Shown in pieces: positions 1-10,500 of a DNA stretch of 64,000 bases. This DNA is from Sipunculus nudus (Eukaryota; Annelida; Sipuncula; Golfingiida; Sipunculidae): positions 8,304,519 through 8,368,518 of the forward strand of contig CM049306.1 of the NCBI GenBank assembly GCA_026874595.1, read 5' to 3'. The position numbers and the translations under genes were made by a program. The stretch's first letter is position 1. Every line of letters begins with the position of its first letter. The notes beneath the pieces were generated by a model. That model did no database searches, had not been told where the DNA came from, and saw nothing but the letters and a program-made list of their open reading frames with translations.

Positions 1-889
1 ATGTAAATATAATTTTGAGTGATTTTTCCGGGTTTTTTTACCGAGCACAGCCGAACTGCCTTCGGCAATCATCGTGGTCACTTAACCTCTAACACTAAGG
101 ACTATTGTTCATATGAACAACGCTTGCTTTAAATGAGGGATTTGACCCACGTGCGTGGTCAGTAAATGAGAAAAACACATGTTTCTCGCTTTATGAAATG
201 GAGAGTTCAACCCAGGAGGATTAATGACAAAACCTGGGGTGGGGTTGGGTGGTGGCGGGGGTTTCAGGCTTCAAAATTTGTCTAATACGATGAAAAAAAG
301 TTGCGGTGGTTGAAAATGGGATACGGAACCACTGCATGGAGTGCCGCTGGGTCCGCTTCTGCTACTTACGATGTATGCATATTTCTGTTTCCTTCTTCAG
401 GAACAGTTTCCTTGCAACGTACATTTAATCTTTCATGTGTTCCTCACATCAACCTATTCTTTATACGTCCAGCGATAGAAACCAGTCAAATATCAACGAA
501 ACACGGTATGCCTCCGCGTCTCATTCTGGTTCGCAATGTAAACCATCACTGACCAGGTCTTCAAGGTAAACATACCGGGGTATGATATTTGCCACAAGCA
601 CAGCGCCACTTAATAAGTAAAAAAATATTTGTAGATATCGTATTCTGAGAGTATCCAACTTAAAATCTATATTTTCTCTTAACTTTTATAATTAAAAATG
701 AGCCAACATTCAATATCTCAGTAAATATATCTCCCAAACCCAGGTAAAAAGCCCGGTATATCGGGTTTATCAGCTAGTTAATTATATACCTAGATACAAT
801 TTCAAGGTCATTAGGGGGCGACTAAAGATCTCCAGTGCACAATGACGCTGATTTTACCGCCGCTTTAAGGAAAAATTGGGGAGGGGTGA
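1..889. other. Non-repetitive AT-rich stretch, no gene seen
   Basis: I see no convincing exon, RNA gene or transposon here. The longest open frame (301-552, +, 83 codons) has no splice context and an ordinary random composition. A GGGGGCGAC core near 815-823 weakly resembles part of a CTCF-type site. The stretch ends where the 48-bp tandem array starts. Confidence 0.5.
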
Positions 890-1603
890 GGGATGTGCTA
901 ATTAAAAATAGCTGGGGCTAGGTCTGTTTCTGAGGGAGGGGTGTGCTAATTAAAAATAGCTGGGGCTGGGTCTGTTTCTGAGGGAGGGGTGTGCTAATTA
1001 AAAATAGCTGGGGCTAGGTCTGTTTCTGAGGGAGGGGTGTGCTAATTAAAAATAGCTGGGGCTAGGTCTGTTTCTGAGGGAGGGGTGTGCTAATTAAAAA
1101 TAGCTGGGGCTAGGTCTGTTTCTGAGGGAGGGGTGTGCTAATTAAAAATAGCTGGGGCTAGGTCTGTTTCTGAGGGAGGGGTGTGCTAATTAAAAATAGC
1201 TGGGGCTGGGTCTGTTTCTGAGGGAGGGGTGTGATAATTAAAAATAGCTGGGGCTAGGTCTGTTTTTGAGGGAGGGGTGTGATAATTAAAAATAGCTGGG
1301 GCTAGGTCTGTTTCTGAGGGAGGGGTGTGCTAATTAAAAATAGCTGGGGCTAGGTCTGTTTCTGGGGGGCGGGTGTGCTAATTAAAAAAAATAGCTGGGG
1401 CTAGGTCTGATTCTGAGGGAGGGGTGTGCTAATTAATAATAGCTGGGGCTAGGTCTGTTTCTGAGGGAGGGGTGTGCTAATTAAAAATAGCTTGGGCTAG
1501 GTCTTTTTTCTGAGGGAGGGGGTGATAATTAAAAATAGCTGGGGCTGGGTCCGTTTCTGAGGGAGGGGTGTGCTAATTTAAAATAGCTGGGGCTAGGTCT
1601 GTT
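890..1603. repeat. 48-bp tandem minisatellite, about 15 copies
   Basis: The unit contains GTGTGCTAATTAAAAATAGC followed by TGGGGCTAGGTCTGTTTCTG and AGGGAGGG. Successive GTGTGCTAAT starts at 941 and 989 give a period of 48. Copies are near identical, with scattered changes (ctgggt for ctaggt, gataat for gctaat, a 3-base A insertion near 1387) and a more divergent right end from about 1500. Each unit holds several G runs, so the plus strand could fold into G-quadruplexes; that is inference. Confidence 0.95.
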
Positions 1604-1829
1604 GACCTATGAATGCAATGAAGCAACGAATGATTTACTTCATTTGTTCCTTCAGCTGAATTATATACGGCGGATATTTGTGAGTGAAGGTCACTGTATT
1701 TATTATTACAACATTCCACAGGGCAGCACGTATACCAGAAGGATACTTCTGTAATAACTTGGGTCCTTTATGCCGGGAGCAAAATAAATTATTATGAGTA
1801 ACATGAAAATTCAAATAAAATTAATGTAA

Positions 1830-2046
1830 GGTAAAGTCTTTTGCATCCAAGCCTCCTGGCTCATCAGGCGGGAGCTTATCCGGTTTCTGCCTGTATAGTG
1901 TGAGGCGACTTAGGAGAGAAACTGTTCCTGGATGGGACCGTAGTCCATTGCAGGTTACCTTTCGGGGGGGCGGGGGGGGGGGGGGGCTGCAATCCGATTA
2001 AACCTGCGACCTCTCGACACCTCAACCATTACGCCACCGCAACACT
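1830..2046 (-). mobile_element. Candidate tRNA-derived SINE
   Basis: Read on the minus strand, the right end starts with an RNA polymerase III A-box-like TGGCGTAATGGTTGAGG. It is followed about 25 bases later by a degenerate B-box, AGGTTTAATCGG, then a G/C tract and a body of about 140 bp that includes AACCGGATAAGCTCCCGCC. This is the usual order of a tRNA-derived SINE: tRNA-like head, unrelated body, short tail. No target-site duplication was resolved. It might instead be another dispersed repeat with a chance tRNA resemblance. Confidence 0.5.
1964..1986. repeat. Poly-G tract inside the SINE candidate
   Basis: This is 23 bases of G with one C at 1971. It separates the tRNA-like head from the body of the element. 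Such tracts are unstable and often miscalled in assemblies. Confidence 0.9.
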
Positions 2047-2537
2047 AAAGTATTAATGTAGTTAATATTTTGAAAACTGTTCCAAGATGTGTAAACGTAC
2101 AGAATAAGAAATCTTTGTTTATTAAAAAGATTTGAACATCCGATTATGTCGGTGAACTAAGAGCACAAAAGCCGATATAAGAGTGGTGGATGAACCATCA
2201 ACGATGGAAAAATCAGTATTCGGTAGAAAAACCAACTCTATTATTTAAATATAAAATAATTAAAGCAAAATAATTCAGAAATAAGAATGAGATTTTTTAA
2301 CCATTACAAGTAAGCGGGAAGCAATTACTCTGAAGCAAGCCTCTGGGATGGAAAGAAGCCTTTTTATTTATTCAATGCGTGGTCTCGACAGTTGTTCCGT
2401 TGCTTTGATCGTGGAAAACATATTTGCTGTGATTGAGATGAAGCTGTTATCTTAACCCTCATTAACGAGTCACAAGATTTTCCTAATATTTAGTGCAGAT
2501 TAAGGTAAGTTTGGTCTTATTGTAATATTATATTGAT
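2047..2537. other. Unannotated spacer
   Basis: AT-rich sequence between the SINE candidate and the LINE 3' end. A GTAAGT at 2505 follows a short stretch with an AG 6 bases earlier, too short to support an exon. The LINE 3' untranslated region may lie here, since that element runs right to left and its last coding match is near 2560. Confidence 0.4.
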
Positions 2538-3781
2538 TTATGGAGATGTCTCTTCTGTCCGCTCCATAATTATACATTTTATAGGAGTCCATTTCTTTTC
2601 ATGTGTTTCCATCTTCCCTCTATTTAAAGCAATACACTTTTCTATTTGAAATATATTTTCTATGAATCGTTGGATTCCCTGCTGTGTTGGTTTTTGTTTA
2701 TAACATCTACTAACATACAAATACCGTTTTATCATCAAAGATTAAGAATTCAACCATTCGATCATAGCTTCCCAGTATAACTTTTTTATCAACACTGTAA
2801 ACGAATGGTTCACCGAATTATGTAGTTTCAATACCTGCATTAAACCATCCCATATGAGTTTAGCAAAGGTGCAGTCCCATAGGTGAAGCATGTATTAAAG
2901 TTCCCTTCTTGTTTCGACAAAATGTACAATCAGCACTTTCTACAAAATTGATTTTATGTAAGAAAGGATTTTTAAAGTAATTCGACAATGAAGTATATGA
3001 AACTGGAAACTTATCGACCGTCAGTTCTTGCCACCTCGTGCACGGAGGTACTTGGCCCATGCATTAATTTAACACTTGCACCTCGCGATTGGCTGAATGA
3101 CCCAGGTGAGGGCTGGGGGCAGAGTGATTGACAGGCTTGTGGCAGGGCTGGAGTTAGTTTACAAACACCCTGTCAACACATCTTGGTGTTTACTGAATAG
3201 AAATAACCCTTTTCCACAAAATGTAACCGGCGACCCAAAATGGGTTCAGCTGCATTATAGATCCGCCCAGTATTCAATATTACGTATACCTTTTATTGAA
3301 AAAACACCAATTTTTTAGGATTTTGACCAGTCCTGCTACCTTAACCGATATAGTAGAATATTATATGTTACAAAATCATTTGCATATTTCATTATCAGAA
3401 TCTAAAATCAAATCAGTTTTCCATTTAAGGATACTGTTGCTGGGTTTTTCTATATATTCTTTTATCAATTTCATATATACATTTTTAACGGTGTTTGTCT
3501 TTTGAAGAAAGTTACGTAGTCCATCCAAATATGCTCTAGTTTTCATACCAGTTTCCCCTTTTCCTAGTATATTTTTCCACAGTATACTATTGTAACTTTA
3601 AAAAATCAACTTTAACTAAATATTTTTGACAAAATGTTTTATGGCTCAACCAAAGAGACCTTCTATTCGTATGATCATATACATCTGAAATAAACACTAT
3701 ACCTGTCTCGTATAATATTTTATAGAACATAACTTTACCCTCCCTTTTAATATGCGAGTTAAACCATAAACACTGAGACAT
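2538..3781 (-). pseudogene. LINE ORF2 C-terminal region, broken into pieces
   Basis: Three minus-strand pieces continue the ORF2 order. At 3781-3587, WFNSHIK, ILYETGIVFISDVYD and FCQKYLVKVDFL match the post-RT region. At about 3013-2860, FLHKINFVESADCTFCRNKK holds the conserved C-x-x-C that opens the C-terminal cysteine motif, after which the frame is lost. At 2738-2538, IKRYLYVSRCYKQKPTQQG is the typical last segment of such proteins. Stops between them and the 341-bp insertion at 3014-3354 show long decay. The residue patterns are seen directly; the family match is from knowledge of LINE proteins. Confidence 0.75.
3014..3354 (-). mobile_element. 0.34-kb dispersed repeat nested in the LINE (copy 1)
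   Basis: This segment interrupts the LINE frames and matches 49355-49683 in the opposite orientation over nearly its whole length. Shared blocks include TTAAGGTAGCAGGACTGGTC at one end, AATACTGGGCGGATCTA, and GGCAAG...CTGACGGTCGA at the other end. No clear terminal inverted repeats or A/B boxes were seen, so its class is unknown (non-autonomous element, or part of a longer repeat). An end-like fragment also occurs at 51429-51447. Confidence 0.8.
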
Positions 3782-3995
3782 TATTTCCTGGGTGGTTGTT
3801 TGGTTATAGAAATTATATAAGCACCATGCTCGAAGAACATCTTCCCAGAACGGCCATGGCCTGCAGAGTAGTTCTATATTGAGTCTTCCGATGCCAAGTT
3901 ACATTTAAGTGATAATTCCTTTAATTTTAAATTATTCAGAACAAGTAGTCTCCACATATTATGTTCTGGTTTTAAGAATATATGTTTAACCCAAG

Positions 3996-4316
3996 CTATT
4001 TTATAATCCGAGCGTTTTTTTTTTGTTTGTATATATCAAGGCTATCTTCGCATGATGGCGCCATTGAAATGTTCATTTTAATCATTTCTCTTCCTCTATT
4101 CCTTACAAAACTATAACATATTTTATCTACTTGTTTTAATATTTCTTTTGTTGGCCTTGGAAGAACTGCAAGAAGATAAATAAATTGTGATATAATGAAA
4201 CTTTTTAACACAATGATATTGCCAACTGGGATGAGTTTTCTCTGTGGCCATGCAGCTATTATATTCTTTATTTTAGCTATTTTAGTAGTATAATTTAAGT
4301 CAATAATATTTTCCAA
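3996..4316 (-). pseudogene. LINE ORF2 fragment after the palm (thumb side)
   Basis: A 106-codon frame whose first half reads KIKNIIAAWPQRKLIPVGNI then IVLKSFIISQFIYLLAVLP, the conserved stretch that follows the RT palm in L1/Tx1-type ORF2 (W-x-x-R-x-L-x-P-x-G-K-I, then the I-S-Q-hydrophobic run and L-P-x-P). A VDKICYSFV segment follows, as expected. It lies immediately downstream of the YADD fragment in transcription order. The last 20 residues lose similarity. Confidence 0.78.
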
Positions 4317-4356
4317 GGATGGAGTAATGGTTATACACAGAATGTTGATGTTATCC

Positions 4357-4644
4357 TCAATCCAGGTTAAACCAATATTTAAAAAATTTTTTTTTCTTTT
4401 TCAATGTAGTTGCTATTTTTAGCAAATGGCATAATCGCTGTTTTTTTTCTAAATTGATCTTTAATCCTGAAATTAGTTGAAAATCCTTGAATACGTCTAA
4501 TGCAGATTCAATGCTTTCAAAATCTGTAACAAACAATATTGTGTCATCTGCATATTGTGACAACTTAAAAGTGCTTGACTTGAATGGGATGCCATGTATG
4601 TTTTTATTTTCCGTGACAGCAATAGCAAGTAGTTCTATATACAT
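4357..4644 (-). pseudogene. LINE reverse transcriptase fragment, YADD palm
   Basis: The 95-codon frame begins IELLAIAV and reaches LSQYADDTILF, with the catalytic YADD at residues 31-34 (bases 4543-4554). It continues with ISGLKINLEKK, the usual motif D neighbourhood of LINE reverse transcriptases. The tail (KKKKKFFKYWFNLD) looks frameshifted through an A-rich run. Both palm aspartates are intact, but the domain is split from motif A upstream by a frame change near 4644-4682. The identity of the domain is clear; its inactivity follows from the breaks. Confidence 0.88.
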
Positions 4645-4681
4645 AATATGAATAGGTAAGGGGATAGAGGACAGCCTTGTC

Positions 4682-4864
4682 TCACCCCTCTGGACACTTT
4701 AAAGAACTGCGGATGAGGCCATTATTTATTACACAGCTCGTCAAATCATTATATAGTACCTTTATCATGGATATAACAAGGCCATAGAAATTCATTAAAT
4801 TAAGTAACTTATAAATATAATCCCATTCTAGTCTATCGAAAGTTTTTTCATAATCTAATGTCAT
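4682..4864 (-). pseudogene. LINE reverse transcriptase fragment, motif A
   Basis: A 60-codon open piece starting with LDYEKTFDRLEWDYI, the hallmark of RT motif A in L1-like LINEs; the first Asp (residue 4) is the expected metal-binding residue and is kept. It then reads through helices ending at RSSLKCPEG, where living relatives continue into the motif B region with R-G-x-R-Q-G-C-P-L-S. Here a stop or frameshift follows directly, so the fragment cannot be active. Upstream codons (about 4865-4900) still read as the preceding RT sequence but contain stops. Confidence 0.8.
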
Positions 4865-4900
4865 AATGAATGCTTTTGATTTTTTATTGCATATATGTAA

Positions 4901-5719
4901 TTTATAACACTCTTATGAATTATAAATGTGGAACCATTGAAAGAAAGGTTGCTCATGCTTATAATGGAACTATATTTGTCCATTGTAAAACGTGGAGCCC
5001 GAATTATATATAAAAATATCAGTTATTGAAGTTTTGAAATTTAGATATGTAATATATAACAAACAATCCCCGGTTAACATAAATAACTATAACTCTACAT
5101 TCATTTATTTATAGATTAGGCATAGACATTAAAATGTGTTATCACAAGAAGAATTGTATTGCATGTTTGCCATCGTTTCTTCACTGGTATAAAGACGCAA
5201 ATGCTCGTATAATATACCATGATTAACCGATTGGGGGCATAGGGGTTATCTTGAAGTAAAAAAAAAAGTCATATATATTTCACATATATTTCATGGTACA
5301 TATCAACAATTTAACTAAATGAATTTGAAACATTGAACTTAATGGTTTTACAGAAGATAATATAAACGATTCAACCGTTTCAACACCGTTTACTGGTGTT
5401 TAGCAACACCATATGTATGGTCATTTTCTGACTTATTATAATGCGATCATGATATATTTTAGTTACTAGTTTAAAGTTTCTATAATATAGCATTGTTCAT
5501 CATCCAGGCAACATGATAAGCGAAATCTGCAACCACAATTATATAAAATCTGCTGAAGCAAATAAAAAATCTGCTACCTCACGTAAAAATCTGCTACCAC
5601 ACATAAAAAAATCATCATATATAAACTGGAGAAGCGGCAAGTTCCTGTTCAGCTCCCAGTAAATGCTTGCCACCTCAACAACAGTCCTATTAAACCGTTA
5701 AACATTTTATCTTGATATC
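4901..5719. other. AT-rich spacer, no gene seen
   Basis: Low-GC sequence without a supported exon or RNA gene. Around 5525-5610 there are loose repeats of an AAAAATCTGCTACC-like word (three or four copies), a minor degenerate tandem motif. It may also contain the unrecognisable 5' remains of the LINE. Confidence 0.4.
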
Positions 5720-6845
5720 ACAGATCAAAATGTAACAGGACGTAACGTACAAGGACAAAATGCCACAGGATGTAACGTGCAGGGACAAAATGTCACAACA
5801 CGTAACGTGCAAGGAGAAAATGTCACAACACGTAACGTATATATACAAGGACAAAATGCCACAGAACGTAACGTGCAAGGACAAAATGTCACAACACGTA
5901 TAACGTGCAAGGACAAAATGTCACAGAACGTAACGTAACGTACAAGCACAGCTCGTCAGAGGATATAATGAATGTGTAAGCACAACATGTAACATGCAGG
6001 ATGTATTGCACAAGGACAAAAAGCCACGAAACATAAAGTACAAGACAAAATGACAGAGGAAATAATTAACAAGGACATGTCACAACACTTAACGTGCAAG
6101 CACAAAATGTCACAGAGCAAAACTTACAAGGAAAATATGCCTCTGGATATAATTAATGCCACATGCAGGACGTAACATACATGGGCAACATGTCACAGGG
6201 TGTAACGCACAAGAACAAAATGCCACGAAAAAAATTAAGTACGAAACAAAATGCATCAGGACATATTTAATACTCAAGGCCAAATGCCATGGGGTAAAAC
6301 ACTGGATATAATAAATGTATAAACACAAAATGCTAGAGGGCGTATAAGGTACAAAGACAAAGTGCTTCGGGACAATTACAAGCACAAAGTGTCACAGGCA
6401 TAACTCACAAGAATATAATGTGTAACAGGACATAATGTAATTGAAGTACTAACATAAAATGTCACAAGATATGCATATGATTTACGAGGACAAAATGTCA
6501 CTGGATATAACGTATATATAAAAGGACAGGATGCCATTTGCATGCACAGGATATAATTAATTTTCAGGAACAAAACGCCACGGACAAATGATCAATGTCA
6601 CAGGACAATGTTCAAGGACAAAATGGCAAATGTAGAAGGACATATTTAATGAACAAGGAGATAAGATAAAAGCCACGGGCTGTCACGGGACATAATTTAT
6701 AAACAAGAATAAGATGCAACCAGATATAAAGTACATTCACAAAATGTCACTGGACATGACGTAATTTGCAAGGACAAAATATCACGGGACATAACAAACA
6801 AGGACAAATGTCACGGGACATAACAAGCAAAGACAAAATGCCACA
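5720..6845. repeat. Degenerate 30-bp tandem repeat
   Basis: The best units (5740-5940) read GGACAAAATGTCACAGGACG plus TAACGTGCAA, 30 bp per turn. To the right the array decays, but ACAAAATG, GTCACA and ACATAA words recur to about 6840. Because 30 is a multiple of three, the minus strand shows several 64-91-codon open frames of a repeated ten-residue phrase rich in Cys, Leu and Thr. These are best read as by-products of the array, not genes. Confidence 0.85.
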
Positions 6846-7523
6846 TAATGTAAATGAAAGCGATGCATGCATTCTCATTCCTTGAGGTACACTGAAATAT
6901 ATATATAGTGCCACAGAATGTAATGTCCAATGGGGAACGATATACGCCAGATGCTGCAAAATACATGCGAGAAAGTTGTTCATATGGCGAAATAAGTTGT
7001 TTTGTAGTGTGGGTTCTCGGTTTCACACTTCCTCTAAATAAGTCGGATGGTTTTATATATTATCTTATATAAATATAAAAATGTAAAAATGTCAGGTTGT
7101 ATCTTGAATTTCTGTAATGCAGTAAAGTCAACGTTATATACATTCATCAGGTGAAGTAAAAATGATGACGAGTCGTAGAGAGGTGTATAATCAAGGCAAT
7201 GCGATATAAACGACTAGGAAAACGCGGGGCGTAGGGAGGCTATATATATAATAAATATAACAGGACAAGCACGGGATATAGTTACCAGAGTGCCATAGGT
7301 AGGGCGTAGGCTGTGGGTTTAGGTTTTAAATTTCAGAGCTGAACATCTCAACCTGAGACCAAAAAATGGAAAATCTCTCCCTATATAAATCAAACCTCCG
7401 AGATTTTTCTGATGGCTTACTCTACAGATTATATGACTTCTGAATTACTCCTAGAATTCAGGAGGATAAATTATAACGTTCTTATCGCACGGTTACCTTC
7501 CTCTTATACATAATGGACAGCAC
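6846..7523. other. Spacer between two arrays
   Basis: No gene or known element seen. Two minus-strand frames of 71-78 codons (6747-7026) run out of the degenerate 30-bp array and lack any exon context. The 25-bp array starts at about 7524 without an obvious boundary element. Confidence 0.4.
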
Positions 7524-10500
7524 ACAAACACGGATCTCATTTAAACACACAGACAAGGAACTCACTTAAACACACAGACAAGGAACTCACTTAAACACAC
7601 AGACAAGGATCTCACTTAAACACACAGACAAGGAACTCACTTAAACACACAGACAAGGATCTCACTTAAACACACAGACAAGGAACTCACTTAAACAAAC
7701 AGTCAAGGATCTCACTTAAACACACAGACAAGGAACTCACTTAAACACACAGACAAGGAACTCACTTAAACAAACAGACAAGGATCTCACTTAAACACAC
7801 AGACAAGGAACTCACTTAAACAAACAGTCAAGGATCTCACTTAAACACACAGACAAGGAACTCACTTAAACACACAGACAAGGAACTCACTTAAACAAAC
7901 AGTCAAGGATCTCACTTAAACACACAGACAAGGAACTCACTTAAACACACAGACAAGGAACTCACTTAAACAAACAGACAAGGATCTCACTTAAACACAC
8001 AGACAAGGAACTCACTTAAACAAACAGTCAAGGATCTCACTTAAACACACAGACAAGGAACTCACTTAAACACACAGACAAGGAACTCACTTAAACAAAC
8101 AGACAAGGATCTCACTTAAACACACAGACAAGGAACTCACTTAAACAAACAGTCAAGGATCTCACTTAAACACACAGACAAGGAACTCACTTAAACACAC
8201 AGACAAGGAACTCACTTAAACACACAGTCAAGGATCTCACTTAAACACACAGACAAGGAACTCACTTAAACACACAGACAAGGAACTCACTTAAACACAC
8301 AGACAAGGAACTCACTTAAACAAACAGACAAGGATCTCACTTAAACACACAGACAAGGAACTCACTTAAACAAACAGTCAAGGATCTCACTTAAACACAC
8401 AGACAAGGAACTCACTTAAACACACAGACAAGGAACTCACTTAAACAAACAGTCAAGGATCTCACTTAAACACACAGACAAGGAACTCACTTAAACACAC
8501 AGACAAGGAACTCACTTAAACACACAGTCAAGGATCTCACTTAAACACACAGACAAGGAACTCACTTAAACAAACAGACAAGGATCTCACTTAAACACAC
8601 AGACAAGGAACTCACTTAAACAAACAGTCAAGGATCTCACTTAAACACACAGACAAGGAACTCACTTAAACACACAGACAAGGAACTCACTTAAACAAAC
8701 AGTCAAGGATCTCACTTAAACACACAGACAAGGAACTCACTTAAACAAACAGACAAGGATCTCACTTAAACACACAGACAAGGATCTCACTTAAACAAAC
8801 AGACAAGATTCTCACTTAAATAACAGACAAGGATCTCACTTAAACACACAGTCAAGGAACTCACTTAAACAAACAGACAAGGATCTCACTTAAACAAACA
8901 GTCAAGGATCTCACTTAAACACACAGACAAGGAACTCACTTAAACACACAGACAAGGAACTCACTTAAACACACAGACAAGGAACTCACTTAAACAAACA
9001 GACAAGGATCTCACTTAAACACACAGACAAGGAACTCACTTAAACAAACAGTCAAGGATCTCACTTAAACACACAGACAAGGATCTCACTTAAACACACA
9101 GACAAGGAACTCACTTAAACACACAGACAAGAAACTCACTTAAACAAACAGTCAAGGATCTCACTTAAACACACAGACAAGGAACTCACTTAAACAAACA
9201 GACAAGGATCTCACTTAAACACACAGACAAGGAACTCACTTAAACAAACAGTCAAGGATCTCACTTAAACACACAGACAAGGATCTCACTTAAACACACA
9301 GACAAGGAACTCACTTAAACACACAGACAAGGAACTCACTTAAACAAACAGTCAAGGATCTCACTTAAACACACAGACAAGGATCTCACTTAAACACACA
9401 GACAAGGAACTCACTTAAACAAACAGTCAAGGATCTCACTTAAACACACAGACAAGGAACTCACTTAAACAAACAAACAAAGATCTCACTTAAACACACA
9501 GACAAGGAACTCACTTAAACAAACAGACAAGGATCTCACTTAAACACACAGACAAGGAACTCACTTAAACAAACAGTCAAGGATCTCACTTAAACACACA
9601 GACAAGGATCTCACTTAAACACACAGTCAAGGAACTCACTTAAACAAACAGTCAAGGATCTCACTTAAACACACAGACAAGGAACTCACTTAAACAAACA
9701 GACAAGGATCTCACTTAAACACACAGACAAGGAACTCACTTAAACAAACAGTCAAGGATCTCACTTAAACACACAGACAAGGATCTCACTTAAACACACA
9801 GACAAGGAACTCACTTAAACACACAGACAAGGAACTCACTTAAACAAACAGTCAAGGATCTCACTTAAACACACAGACAAGGAACTCACTTAAACAAACA
9901 GACAAGGATCTCACTTAAACACACAGTCAAGGAACTCACTTAAACAAACAGACAAGATTCTCACTTAAATAACAGACAAGGATCTCACTTAAACACACAG
10001 TCAAGGAACTCACTTAAACAAACAGACAAGGATCTCACTTAAATAACAGACAAGGATCTCACTTAAACACACAGACAAGGAACTCACTTAAACAAACAGA
10101 CAAGGATCTCACTTAAACACACAGACAAGGAACTCACTTAAACAAACAGTCAAGGATCTCACTTAAACACACAGACAAGGATCTCACTTAAACACACAGA
10201 CAAGGAACTCACTTAAACACACAGACAAGGAACTCACTTAAACAAACAGTCAAGGATCTCACTTAAACACACAGACAAGGATCTCACTTAAACAAACAGA
10301 CAAGGATCTCACTTAAACACACAGACAAGGAACTCACTTAAACAAACAGTCAAGGATCTCACTTAAACACACAGACAAGGATCTCACTTAAACACACAGA
10401 CAAGGAACTCACTTAAACACACAGACAAGGAACTCACTTAAACAAACAGTCAAGGATCTCACTTAAACACACAGACAAGGAACTCACTTAAACAAACAGA

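Larger units (their letters stand above)
2538..4900 (-). mobile_element. Decayed LINE (non-LTR retrotransposon) ORF2 relic
   Basis: A series of minus-strand open frames spells the parts of an L1/Tx1-type ORF2 protein in the right order from right to left: reverse transcriptase motif A region (4864-4682), the palm with a YADD box (4644-4357), the thumb-side region (4316-3996), the post-RT region (3781-3587) and the C-terminal CTFC segment (3013-2860), ending near 2540. Frameshifts and stops separate the pieces, and the endonuclease, RT fingers and ORF1 are absent or unrecognisable. The element is therefore 5'-truncated and dead. A separate repeat is inserted at 3014-3354. The clade is inferred from the wording of the motifs, not from a tree. 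Confidence 0.85.

Noticed and set aside
3097-3318. 73-codon plus-strand frame, and the 82-codon frame at 49459-49707
   Set aside because: Both lie within the two copies of the 0.34-kb dispersed repeat on opposite strands.
5690-7026. Minus-strand Cys/Leu-rich frames of 64-91 codons
   Set aside because: They follow the 30-bp periodicity of a degenerate tandem array and change frame where the period slips.
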